NCBI GenBank assembly: GCA_022825825.1
Contig: JAJDWA010000029.1
Location: 124,001-188,000 of the forward strand
Source of the DNA: Candidatus Poribacteria bacterium
Lineage (GTDB): Bacteria > Poribacteria > WGA-4E > WGA-3G
Length of the DNA: 64,000 nucleotides
Direction of reading: 5' to 3'
Part shown: positions 17,880-28,900 of the stretch, in pieces
Layout of the letters: each line of letters starts with the position of its first letter
Position numbering within the stretch: position 1 is the first letter of the stretch
Translations under genes and position numbers: made by a program
Notes under the pieces: generated by a model
What the model was told of the DNA's origin: nothing
Database searches by the model: none
What the model saw: only the letters and a program-made list of their open reading frames with translations

Positions 17880-18824
17880 ATGAAATATGATAGCGTTTTA
17901 CTTGTAGCATTTGGCGGTCCAACCCCTGGATGCTGTAAAAAATATGATACCGAAAATTGTCCCGGTGAGGCATACTGTTTTGTTGAGGGAATTGCTGGCG
18001 AAGCAGAATCTCAAAAAGAACGCGTCCAAGACATCTCATCCCATTACGTACAATTAGGAGGGTTTTCACCGTTCAACGAATTGACCTTTAAACAAGCTAA
18101 AGCATTACAAAACGCATTGCAACGCCGTGACTTACCGTTACCTGTTTATGCTGGATTTCGGCATTGGGCACCGTATTTAAAGGACGTCATCGCTGAAATG
18201 GCAGAAAAAGGTCACCGCAAAATGCTTGGTATTATCATGGCGCCACACCGAGCCAAAGTCAGTTGGGAATGGTACCAACAAACCGTTACAAAAGGCATTG
18301 AAGCAGTCGAAGGTGAAAAGCCGACTATTGACTATCTTGATCAATGGTATACCCATGATGGCTATGTAGGTGCCGCCGCAGAAATTATCAAAACTGCATG
18401 TGGTGATAAATTAGGCCGTGCTGAATTGGTTTTTACCGCTCACGCAATTCCACAAGCCGCAGCAGATACCTCACCCTATTCACAACAGTTTGAAAAAACT
18501 GGAGAAGCAGTGGCACAAGAGATAGGAAAGAAACGGTTTAACTTCGCATACCAGAGCGAGGTCGAAAACAGTCCGATCCCATGGACACAACCTGATATTA
18601 ACGATTGGCTTAAAGCCAAAAAAGAAGAAGGGGTTGAAACTGTCGTAGCGTCCCCCATCGGCTTTCTTTGTGACCATGTTGAAGTTTTATATGACTTAGA
18701 TATTGAGGCAAAAGAAACTGCTGAAGCGTGCGGGATTGATTTTATTCGGGCAGGGACTGTTGGTGATCATCCGAAATTTATTGGGATGTTAGCGGATTTT
18801 GTGTGTGAAAAGTCTGTGGAGTAG
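17880..18824 (+). CDS. hemH: Ferrochelatase HemH
   Basis: A 314-residue ferrochelatase that inserts iron into a porphyrin, the last or next-to-last step of haem synthesis. Visible landmarks are VAFGGP at the N-terminus, GGFSPFN, GFRHWAPY, the catalytic His in FTAHAIP (about residue 187), YQSEVENSPIPW, and SPIGFLCDHVEVLYD with the conserved Glu. Whether the substrate is protoporphyrin IX or coproporphyrin III (CpfC type) cannot be told from this window. The start ATG at 17880 follows AGGAGAC, 11 bases after the previous stop; a longer upstream frame is not supported. A Cys-rich insert near the N-terminus (GCCKKYDTENCPGEAYC) is unusual. Confidence 0.93.
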   Translation: MKYDSVLLVAFGGPTPGCCKKYDTENCPGEAYCFVEGIAGEAESQKERVQDISSHYVQLGGFSPFNELTFKQAKALQNALQRRDLPLPVYAGFRHWAPYLKDVIAEMAEKGHRKMLGIIMAPHRAKVSWEWYQQTVTKGIEAVEGEKPTIDYLDQWYTHDGYVGAAAEIIKTACGDKLGRAELVFTAHAIPQAAADTSPYSQQFEKTGEAVAQEIGKKRFNFAYQSEVENSPIPWTQPDINDWLKAKKEEGVETVVASPIGFLCDHVEVLYDLDIEAKETAEACGIDFIRAGTVGDHPKFIGMLADFVCEKSVE

Positions 18825-18872
18825 GATTACGTTTTAAGGGCTAACTTGCTGGCGTTGCTAAGGAATACTCTG

Positions 18873-20303
18873 ATGGCGCGGGAACAGAAACGGGCAATCG
18901 TTATCGGCGGTGGAATCACAGGTTTAGCTGCTGCCTATCGCTTGAAACGTGAAGCGAAAAATAGAGACATTTCTCTTGAGATAACGTTACTTGAAGCGAG
19001 CGACAGAGTCGGTGGTGTCATTCATACCGAACACCGAGATGGGTTCATTATTGAGCACGGTCCCGATGCCTTCATTTCAACCAAACCGTGGGCGAAAGCA
19101 TTATGTGAAGAACTCGGTATCGCCGATAAATTGATAGGTACTAACCCGAAAGTGCGGCGAAGTTTTGTCCTCCGTAAAGGCAAATTGCTACCGGTACCAG
19201 AAGGGTTTTACATGATGGCACCGGGAGCGTTCGGTCCTTTTTTAAAAAGCCCTATCTTCAGCTGGCGAGGCAAATTCCGCATAGCCCTTGATCTCTTTAT
19301 CTCAAGGCGCAGCGATATAGATGATGAATCGGTTGCCGATTTCGTTAGACGCAGACTGGGAACCGAGGCGTTTGAGCGAATAGCACAACCAATGATAGGT
19401 GGCATCTATACCTCAGATGCAGAAAATTTAAGCCTCAAAGCAACGTTTCCGAGATTTTTGGAAATGGAGCGGGAACACGGCAGCATCATCAAAGCACTCT
19501 TGGTGCAAAAACGGAAAGCTACCCAAACAAGTCGTGGGACAAGCGGGGCACGTTACAGTCTATTTTTATCTTTTGCGGATGGAATGCAGACTTTGGTAGA
19601 CACACTTGCAGAAAAGCTCGCGGGATGTATCCGCCTGTGTTCCTATGTTAATGGCATTGAAAAGAAGGAAGATGAAGGCGGTTGGCGCGTTTGCCTTGAT
19701 GATGGTGAGATGTTGGAAACAGACTTAATCTGTATCGCTCTCCCCGCACCACAAACAAGCAGAATATTAACTAATGTATCACCGCCGCTTGCCAAAAAAC
19801 TCGCTGCTATACCTTATACATCATCTGCAACAGTAAATATAGCTTTTCGTCAAGTGGATATCCAGCACCCACTCAACGGGATGGGATTCGTTGTGCCTAT
19901 TACGGAACAACTTAACCTTATTGGGTGTTCGTTTAGCAGCGTTAAATTTGAAAATCGTGCTCCTACAAAATATGTCCTGTTACGCGCATTTGTAGGAGGA
20001 AACACCTTTGAAGGCAATGCTAATCGTAACACGACTCAAATAGATTTAGAGTCTCTTGCATTAAAAGATGTATCAAACTTACTTGGAATCAAAGATAGAC
20101 CACTTTTTTCTATCGTTAGTCAACACTCACAGGCGATGGCACAATATCTGGTCGGACACCAAAAACTGGTAAGCGAAATTGGTGAACTTGTAAAAGACTT
20201 GCCGAGCTTTGCTTTAGCAGGCAATGCTTACCACGGCATAGGCATTCCAGATTGTATACATAGCGGCGAACGGGCAGCATTAACGCTGCTTGATACAATA
20301 TAG
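18873..20303 (+). CDS. hemY: Protoporphyrinogen/coproporphyrinogen oxidase, HemY type
   Basis: A 476-residue FAD-dependent oxidase of the HemY/HemG (oxygen-dependent) family. It takes six electrons from protoporphyrinogen IX or coproporphyrinogen III. The FAD-binding motif IVIGGGITGLAAAYRL lies at residues 9-24, followed by LLEASDRVGG, HGPDAF, and the C-terminal FAD motif with GNAYHGIGIPDCIHSG. The ATG at 18873 has AAGGA 8 bases upstream and is preferred over the TTG nine codons earlier. It completes hemE, hemH, hemY; the pathway branch depends on whether a ChdC/HemQ exists elsewhere. Confidence 0.92.
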   Translation: MAREQKRAIVIGGGITGLAAAYRLKREAKNRDISLEITLLEASDRVGGVIHTEHRDGFIIEHGPDAFISTKPWAKALCEELGIADKLIGTNPKVRRSFVLRKGKLLPVPEGFYMMAPGAFGPFLKSPIFSWRGKFRIALDLFISRRSDIDDESVADFVRRRLGTEAFERIAQPMIGGIYTSDAENLSLKATFPRFLEMEREHGSIIKALLVQKRKATQTSRGTSGARYSLFLSFADGMQTLVDTLAEKLAGCIRLCSYVNGIEKKEDEGGWRVCLDDGEMLETDLICIALPAPQTSRILTNVSPPLAKKLAAIPYTSSATVNIAFRQVDIQHPLNGMGFVVPITEQLNLIGCSFSSVKFENRAPTKYVLLRAFVGGNTFEGNANRNTTQIDLESLALKDVSNLLGIKDRPLFSIVSQHSQAMAQYLVGHQKLVSEIGELVKDLPSFALAGNAYHGIGIPDCIHSGERAALTLLDTI

Positions 20304-20313
20304 AGGTCCACAG

Positions 20314-21327
20314 ATGCGTAAAACTGTAATACTTCGGCGATGCCTTCTCAGTTTGTGTTTAATATTATCAGGATTAAGCATTTTTGTATTCATCATGAAT
20401 TTTGCCTCTAATGTGGAAGGTGATGAGGGGAAATATAAGGAGATGTTTCGTGGGTTTGAAGATGGAAAATGTAAAAGTTGTCATCCGGCAATTTGGCGTG
20501 AATGGGAAAAATCGATGCATGCACAAGCATGGATAGATGAAATTTATCAGGAAGCAGCAAAACAGGTTGCTAACAGAGAAAAGAGTTGTGATCCGTGCCA
20601 TGCCCCCGAACCGATCCTCGTGACCGGCATTGGGAAGATGCCAAAATTGCGTAGCGTACAACAAGAATCTGGTGTTTCTTGTCTTGTGTGCCACCTTGAT
20701 AAGGATGGTGCAATGCAAGGTCCTCTGGCAAGTGCCGAAACCAATTTTCATGCCAATGTAACCAATCCTATCTATCAGTCACCAACAAAACTTTGTGCTA
20801 CGTGTCATGGTCAAATAAGCGTACCTGAACATGATCAAGTATCCAGTTTTCTTAAAAGCAGGTTCGCCGCTGAAAAAAAGAGTTGTGCTACATGCCACAT
20901 GCCGGTTGTCAATCGGATACAAAGCACGGCGAGTTATGAAAGTACCAAAGGGAGGAAGCATACGTGGCGAGGTAGCCGTAGTGTAGCACAGCTTAAGGAT
21001 GCCACAACACTTAAGATTGAATTTACTGGTAAGAAAGCCACTGTTACCTTTCAGAATAAGGCGGGGCATCTCTTGCCAGGCGGCACATTACGAACTATTG
21101 TTCTCGATTTAACGCATCTTACACCTGATAGAACACAACATGAGAAAAAACAGGTTTTAATTTCTGAAAAAGCGAAAAACCGGCTTAAACCTGATGAAAA
21201 GCGAACTTTTATTTTTAATGTTAACAGTGGCGACACGTTAAAAGCGGTCTTAAGGTATCAACTTACCTCAAAAACGCCAGAATCTGAATGGGTACGGATG
21301 GGAGAGCTAAGTAAGGTTGCACCGTAA
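20314..21327 (+). CDS. Five-haem c-type cytochrome
   Basis: A 337-residue protein with an N-terminal signal anchor (about residues 7-28) and five CxxCH haem-binding motifs: CKSCH (about 53), CDPCH (about 92), CLVCH (about 123), CATCH (about 162) and CATCH (about 192). This resembles periplasmic cytochrome c554-type multihaem electron carriers. The last 130 residues have no haem motif and look like a beta domain. The start ATG at 20314, with GAGGTCC upstream, is just past the hemY stop. Cotranscription with haem synthesis genes suggests matched supply and use of haem. Confidence 0.88.
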   Translation: MRKTVILRRCLLSLCLILSGLSIFVFIMNFASNVEGDEGKYKEMFRGFEDGKCKSCHPAIWREWEKSMHAQAWIDEIYQEAAKQVANREKSCDPCHAPEPILVTGIGKMPKLRSVQQESGVSCLVCHLDKDGAMQGPLASAETNFHANVTNPIYQSPTKLCATCHGQISVPEHDQVSSFLKSRFAAEKKSCATCHMPVVNRIQSTASYESTKGRKHTWRGSRSVAQLKDATTLKIEFTGKKATVTFQNKAGHLLPGGTLRTIVLDLTHLTPDRTQHEKKQVLISEKAKNRLKPDEKRTFIFNVNSGDTLKAVLRYQLTSKTPESEWVRMGELSKVAP

Positions 21328-21401
21328 GATTTGAAAAGGCATTAAACTCGAGTACTTGAAACAGCGCGCTTACAGGAAGTAAAAAAAATAAATCGGTACT
21401 T

Positions 21402-21484
21402 GGCGAGGTTAGGAAACCTCGCCAGCAGGGGACAGCTATGGTGCAGGAAATCGCACCCGCCAAATGCCAAAATCGCATTTGGCG
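21402..21484. terminator. Two hairpins between convergent genes
   Basis: GGCGAGGTT (21402-21410) pairs perfectly with AACCTCGCC (21415-21423), and CGCCAAATGC (21458-21467) with GCATTTGGCG (21475-21484). They lie between the cytochrome gene and the convergent dioxygenase gene. No long U tract follows, so they may be terminators of the Rho-independent-like kind or repeat-derived structures. Confidence 0.45.
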
Positions 21485-21574
21485 TTGATTCACCGGATTT
21501 TAAAAAATAGGATAGATACTATTATTCGGTATTATATTGCCTAACAGCTGATTGCTGATAGCCGAAAGTCATTG

Positions 21575-22315
21575 CTACATGTTAAGACCTGGCAATGAAT
21601 TAAGACCAAGCAACCGTTTTAGTGTCGGTGTTGCACGTTCAACGACTTCCTCTGATACTATTTTCAGATGATCTTGCTGAGGCTTTAAAATAGAACGACA
21701 GAAGAAACCGAGCAGCGCAACTCGTGGCTTATCACTTCTATTTTCTGAAGAACCGTGCCAAACAGCACCGTTGACAATTAATAATGAACCGCGGGGTCCG
21801 CAAATTTGTTGTTTGTCTTTATATTTAACACTGCTTTCTGGTAACGTGTCAAGTCTTTGATGGCTTCCTGGCACACAACTGGTGGCGCCGTTTTCAGTCG
21901 TAAAGTCGTCTAAAAACCAGACGCTGTTCGCAACCATAGGGAATTTGGGACGTGGAGTCGGAAGTGCAGATAACGGATAGTCAATATGGAGACCCGCATC
22001 GGGCGCACCAGGATATAGGATATTTACTGTGAAAGAACTTAGTATGCAATCTGCACCAAGGAGATATTCCATAGCAGCCAGCATCTTAGGCTGTTGGATA
22101 GCTTCTTCAAATATTTCGTCCTTGTCAATTAGATTCCAGACACGTTGTGCGGTTTCATTTGGCAAATAGGTATGTCCTTTGCCAGCTTTTTGTTCTGCTG
22201 AGGCAAGTTCCACGGCACGTTTTCGGAGTTGCGTTGTTGTAGCTGGGGAAATCAAATTTTCCAAAAGCAAAAAACCGTTTAGGTCAAGTTGAGATTTATC
22301 AGAAATTGTCAACAT
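21575..22315 (-). CDS. Phytanoyl-CoA dioxygenase family protein
   Basis: A 246-residue non-haem Fe(II)/2-oxoglutarate oxygenase of the PhyH family. The iron triad is visible as His110-x-Asp112 (LHIDYP) and His187 (AVWHGSS), with Arg198 (KPRVA) in the place that binds the 2-oxoglutarate carboxylate. The double-stranded beta-helix and SWxPGSH-like segment (CVPGSHQR) are typical. The substrate is not predictable; the family is strongly expanded in Poribacteria-like genomes. The start at 22315 has GGAG about 12 bases upstream. Confidence 0.9.
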   Translation of the reverse strand: MLTISDKSQLDLNGFLLLENLISPATTTQLRKRAVELASAEQKAGKGHTYLPNETAQRVWNLIDKDEIFEEAIQQPKMLAAMEYLLGADCILSSFTVNILYPGAPDAGLHIDYPLSALPTPRPKFPMVANSVWFLDDFTTENGATSCVPGSHQRLDTLPESSVKYKDKQQICGPRGSLLIVNGAVWHGSSENRSDKPRVALLGFFCRSILKPQQDHLKIVSEEVVERATPTLKRLLGLNSLPGLNM

Positions 22316-22938
22316 AAATTGATTTTACTCCAACACAAATCTTTTTTGTTGACAATTTATTCGTTTTTTAGTACTATGTCAATTAGATTTTGTAAATTTG
22401 TCCAGATATGAAAAGAAATTTAGACAAAAAATGCGAATTGATTTGACATGCTTTTAAAATTATGGTATTATACTTAATACCGATTGCAATTTAATCGATG
22501 ATAAACAAATAGGCGGGGAAATTTACCGAATTCCTAAAATTAAACGCCGCGTGCCGATTAAAGTGCTTGCTTAATTTTGTCACTTTTGTTAAAATAACAA
22601 ATGTCCTTATATTATGGGCAAACTTTAAAGTCAATAAGATACTGTATGTTTACGTAACCTATCAGATCTGTTATGTTAAACTTACATAGAGATTCCCAGT
22701 GGTCAATACAGAACTTAGGTGCCCAATTTTACTTGCTTTTTGACCTTCATTATGGATAAACTTACACTATCGTAAGGTAAGTTACGTATACGGAAAAATT
22801 TTATACTTGGTTGTAGGATGTTAAATTTGGATGGGCAGACACCTACCTCCGGTCGTTTTTGTTGTGTTTCCCGCTTGCCCATCTAAAACTTCAGTATTTA
22901 GTCTCGTTTTAGCGGGACTTAACGAGGAGGAAAAGTTA
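22316..22938 (+). promoter_or_regulatory. Promoter region and long 5' leader of the giant protein gene
   Basis: This 623-base non-coding region carries two good sigma-70-like promoters, both with 17-base spacers: TTGACA (22349-22354) with TACTAT (22372-22377), and TTGACA (22443-22448) with TATTAT (22466-22471). A start near 22478 would give a leader of about 460 bases. Candidate structures include GATGGGCA (22829 on) pairing with TGCCCATC (ending near 22882), and AGTCTCG pairing with CGGGACT just ahead of GAGGAGG. It matches no riboswitch consensus that I recognise. Confidence 0.6.
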
Positions 22939-25900
22939 ATGAAAAAACGAACACTTGTTTGTTTTTTGATTTTTACATTGTGTATATTTCACAGTTCAAT
23001 TCCAGACACTGTGTTCGGGCAAGATGATACGTCTTTAGTCCAACAGGTGTATGACAAGTACAGTGAGACGCTTTTGCGTGAGGATCTTGCGGATTTGGTC
23101 GATCAAGTTCTCACAGCACTAAGCGATCCTGCAACTTTACAGAATCCTACCATTGTTGCACTCGGTGGACTTGGGCCTGCGTTGGATTTGGTACTTGGTA
23201 ATCCTGCGCTCATAAGGACGGTTGCACCGGCTGTGACAGACGAACAAATAGGTTTACTCACAAATGACAAAGATATCCGAGCTCTTTTAGAGGATGAGCA
23301 AGTTCGGACTTTGCTGCAAGATACAGAAGCAGTTAAAGAACTCCAGGGACGACTTGCCGCAACGCCAGTTGATCCGCCTCCACCAGTGGATCCAGCACCG
23401 CCGACGATATCTATTACAACCTCGAGCCCGACAACTGCTCAACGTCGTTCATTTAATGTTGCTTTTAGCACTGCGGATGTTAACGGAGACGCTGTTACCG
23501 TGACGGGTTCTATTTCGGTGGTCCCAGCTGAGGCTGCGAATTATTACAGCATTCCAAGCGGAACGCTCACCAGTCCTGTGCGGATTACGCAGACTGCTCC
23601 CACTACAGCAATGCCTACCATTGATGGCGCAACTGTCACACTAACGTTGGTAGCCAACGACGGTACGGCGGATTCGTCTCCCGCAACTATTGGGGTTACA
23701 TTTGCTACAGTGGAGCAACCGACAGTTGATCCGGTTCCACCACCTGATCCGGTTCCACCACCGCCTGATCTTACCCCTTCAAACCTAAACGGTCAGTCAC
23801 GGCTTGGCGGTCTTTCGCTTAACAGGGTTTCTGGAAGAGCTTTTGTTCGCGAAATTATTAAAGCAGCTGGATTACCCGCATCAAGTGCAGACCCCATAGT
23901 GGAACCTGTAGTTGATTTTATTTTAGCGCAAATTCCGCAGGGGATTCTCCCCAAAAAGGTGATTAAACAGGTTTTAGCTGCTGAACAACCCGTTTCTGTT
24001 TTTGCTGAGGGAAGGGCAGCACAGTTAGATTTTGAGAACTTCGGGAATGCTATTACGCCCAGTCTTGTTATCTCAGACTTTGCTGATGTTTTCACCGGCG
24101 ATTTTGACGTTAAGAAATACCTGACAAGTGATAACCTGAACGTTTATGTACGCGTTCCATCTACGCTTGAAGGTGGAAATGTTAAATTTACTCTTAATGA
24201 TCGGACAGTAGAAGCGGAGAGGATTACGCCAGTTGAATTTCAACAGGATACTATCCCTTATACTTTCCGATTGGACGAATCGCTGGCAGCGACGAACCTA
24301 CCCGCATGGCCAGGTTCAGACACGCAAATCTTCTCAAGCGTTACACTCAGGTATGGGGTAGATAGATTATCGATACCTGATTCCCATCCTATGGAACGAA
24401 ATAGCGATGGTGTTTGGGAATATACATTCGGAATTTCTCCGAAAGATAATACCTTTTACTATTTTGAAGTAAAACTTACCAATCCAGTGAAGTTAGAGGT
24501 GATAAATCCTGAAGCGCTTATTCAAATTGCTGCTACTGGAACGTCTACTGCACCTGCCGTAAAGGAATATATAATTGAAAATTGGTCAATGCCCGATCCG
24601 CGCAACCTTCAATTGGTTGATCGTGGTATCATTGAAAGATTATTCACGCCTGATTTACAGGCCGCCATGGCGGCACTTCTGGGTTCACCTGAAGTTGCAC
24701 CGCTTATTGCTGCTGCTTTTGCTGGCCAACCCATAGAAGGTGCAGCGATTGCAAATGCAATTCCACAGAAAGAAATCAGGAAGCTGCAGAATATGTTCTT
24801 CCGTAATGTCTTCAGGTTGACCAGTCCTTTTGAAGGTAAACCTGAAGAAAAAGGCGTATATCGTGGTGGAGATTTCGATCCGTTGTTAGCCTCTGTCTTC
24901 AGTGTGCCAGAGATTGATATAGAAACGCAGTCACTTTGGGTTGCTAATATTGATTCAATTGCTGACGGTGCTTCTAATTTGCAAGCTGTTGTATATAATG
25001 CAAATGACGAAGCTGTGGATCGGATTATGGTTGACTTTGAGGTTGACACCACTGCACCTGCAGCAGATATTGTGTTTGGGGACGGTGTAGCTAACTTCGG
25101 AGAAAACGTTACCGGTTATAAGAACAAAGAGGATGTCTATGTTGCCACGACACCTAACGCAGGTGCTCCTGCTCTGTTGAATATTACAAGTACAAGTTCA
25201 GACGTAGGTGCGGGTATAGGATATCTTATTTATCAAATAATTGCATTGGATGCAAACGGTAAGCCGGATCCGGCAGATACTTGGCTGCCTTTGACAGTTG
25301 AGTCTTCTATGATGGCATCGGATATCTGGGAAATTGTCAAAGGACTATTAAAAGGACAATCCGATCCAACACTACAGGCGGCTGCGGCGTTAGAATTAAA
25401 AGATGTGTTACCTCTGTTAAATGCACAGTTGGTTCAGCAGTTCGCAAATCCGTTTTTCAAACCTCTTGGAATACAACTTACTGAGGCTCAAAGCGCTTTG
25501 CTTGCTGATTTAATAGGTGCGGCGGTTCAAGACCTTAACTTGATACCGATGACCTATGATACGTCACGTGTCATGATGATGCCTATTCAAGGCGATCAGA
25601 TACCGCTCTTAGAAGGTGACCATGGTATTCGCGCAATGGGGATTGATACACTCTTTAATGTCGGTTCTCATGTTGCTCCAACGCATATTAGAATCATTGC
25701 GCCTGAAAATGAATATGATAAGGCGAGTGTTACCCTTGCTAGGTCCATTATCCGTAATGGTGACCTTAACGGTGATGGTGATACTGATGAGTGGTATGAA
25801 AGTAACCATATTTTTAGTAATACTCTTAATGTGCAACTTACCGTTACGATCAATGAGCGTTCAGATGGAGAGCATCCTGTTGATTCAATTAGGGTTGAAT

Positions 25901-28900
25901 ATATGAGCGCAAATAATGGTTGGCAGGAAATCCCTGGTGAACTTAAATTAGCTGAAGGCGAAAATGCTCCCGCAGAAGGGTTAACAATTGATTGGAACAT
26001 CACAGATGATGTTTTTAAAGCGTTAGTGGAAGCAGATAATACCGTCAAGGTTCGTGCTGTTGCAACCAACAGACTTCAACTCACTGATCAAAGCCCAGCA
26101 GAGTTCACGATTAATTTGGATGGAGATGTTTATCCGGTTGATCCGAAGGTCCTGGTCGTTGATGTTGATGGTGCATCTATCACTGATGATACAAGTCCTG
26201 ATAGTGGTGCTCCGAGAGGTAATATCATGCTTACCGGATATGCTGTCCGTCGTACCTATCCAGGGACTACACATATTAATGTTGATATCAGTATGGACGG
26301 TGAAAAGTGGATAGATGTTGGCACTGTTGAAGTAATGACTGATCCTGAACATGGTATTGATGGCGATAAGACAGCCGCTCTTATGTTTAAAGGAAAAACT
26401 TTAGCAGATGTCTATGATGCCGATATGCTCCACATTGATGAAATCAGCAGCTATATTCAGTGGTCTCTTGACATAGATACCGTTGCTTTGGGGTTAGCAG
26501 ACAGCATTACTAAAGAGTATCTTGATGCTGCACATGCTGCATCCAATAAAGCGGGTATGACTTATGAGGATATGGATGGCAACCGCTATATGGTGCGTGC
26601 ATACCCAGTTACCAGTGATGGTCAAGAAAATAAGGATGGAGTCGCTGAAGGTGACGCGTTTACCGAGAAATTCTCGATAGATAACGTTGATGACGTCGGT
26701 CCACTCGGTCCGACAAACATTGTCGCAACCAGCATTAATGCTGTTGACATGGTTTTTGAAGACCATGGTGACGGAACCTACACGGTTGGCGGGCTCGTTG
26801 ATAAGTATGACCCCGAAGTCAACTCTCCTGTAGTTACGTTCACGATTACACCGACAGCCAACCGTCCTACTTACCATTCGGTTAAATTGTATACGACGAT
26901 GCTTCATGAAGATGCGATTATCGGTGAAATCACTGAAACTGAAATAGGTGTCTTCACTGTAACTATTGATGTTGGCACACTGATGGATAGTGACGACACA
27001 CCCTATAATGACAGATATCTTCAAGACCCGGATGACTTAATCCATAATCCGACTGAAGAAGATGTCGTTACGTTTACCGTCCACGCTCTGGCTTACGACG
27101 AGAACATGCTTGAGCAAACTGATGATCGTGCCGAAAGTGGTGAAATAATTAAGACTGTTGATAACAAAATCACAGTTAATGTTGAAAACACTTACAGGCC
27201 TGATCCAGGTGTGTTAGCTGTCACCGTTGATAATTCTGATGGAATGGTAAATCCAGATAGTGGCGCACCACAAGGTGAACTCACTTTCAATGCTTATACT
27301 TATGGGCTTACTTCACCACCGACAGAAGCTGTTCGTTTTGAAGTAAAACGTCCTGGTGATTCAACTTGGGAACGTATTACTGGAACAATTGAATCTGAAG
27401 CTGTATCTGAAGCAGATTTGGCAGGTATTGTCACAGGTCTTGTCCAAATCACAGGTCATGGTACTGTAACTGGCGGAGATTCTGAATTTGGAATTCCTGG
27501 ATCTTTCCAAAAGTTTTCAGTAACGGTGGATACACGAGAACTTGCACTGGTAGACAAGCCAGATGAAACTATCAAACTCGGTGATACCATCAAGAAAGGG
27601 GATGCCGCAGAACGCGATGCATCCTTGGATGACAACCAGTATCAGGTCCGTGCAATTTCACTCACACCGAAAAATCCAGCACAAGCTGAATATCCGCAAC
27701 GCGATGGCGTGGAAGCATCCTTCTCATTGGACAACGATGACGATGTCGCACCACTCGGTCCGACAAACATAACTGATGTTGCCGATGTTGCTGGTTCTAT
27801 CACTGCGAATGAAGATGACAGTTACACTGTCAATTTAATCGCTGGTGATCCAGCGCTGTCAACAGATGTTGTGTTTACCATTGAACCGACTGCGGAAGAG
27901 AAAACTTATGTCGGTGGAAAGACTGTTCTGGTTCAAACTGCTCCTGATGGAACAGTAACTGAAACTGATGGTGATCTCGAATCGGGAACAGCTACTGTTA
28001 ATGTTGATTCACTGCCAAATGGGGCTTACATGTATCATGCGCTCACTGTTGATGTTTTCGGCAATGTGCAGGATGATGGTAGTTCTCCAGTAATCACGGT
28101 GCATGTCCTTAACATCCGAGCAAGTGACATTACCGACCTTAATGTAACGGCAGTTGATGGTGAATCGCCAGATAGACTCCCACTTCAAGAAACTGTTGGA
28201 GAACTTCAAGGCAGGTTCCCTCTGAGAGAATCAATCACTGTGGCTTTCAATGTTAATAACGGTTCATTGGCAGTTGAAGACCTCACAGGTGTTCTTGTTA
28301 ATGGACAACCAGTTACATTTACTCCCGGCAGCGATGCTGAGAATGCTTTCTCACTGATGGCAGACAAACTTTCTGCATTAGCGGACGGTTGGTATACACC
28401 GCACGGAAAGATAACTAAACGGAACGGTTCTATAACCTTCCCATTAGCGACGATTAACTTGGACAACACCGGCCCAATGATCACCATTATATCACCTACA
28501 GTAGGGGAGGCAGTAAATGACTTGCCGACACTGCAGGCTGATTTCGGTGATGGTGATATGGGTAGTGGCGTAAGTGATGGTAGCGGTGTCAGTGCTGAAA
28601 ATACTGCAATGGTAGATTTAGCAAGGCTCCGCCCGGAAGAAGTTGTTCAGGATGCAGTCGCTATTGATGTTGATCAGAGTATGGTTGAGCAGGATATAGA
28701 CTCTGTTGTCTATACCCGCACAGACAAACTTGCTGGCGGCGCGTATCAGTTCACAGTCAAAGTTTCAGATAAACTTGGTAACGTAGGTGAACAGTCAGTA
28801 TCGTTTGCTGTTGAAGGTTTAAACCCAACGGTCGTAATTACCGCGCCTGCTTCAGGGCAAACCTTTGACCACAGTCCAGAAAAAGTCACTGGTTTCTTTG

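Noticed and set aside
22831-22938. A 36-residue N-terminal extension of the giant protein
   Set aside because: It has no ribosome-binding site, whereas GAGGAGG lies before the ATG at 22939, which begins a typical signal peptide.
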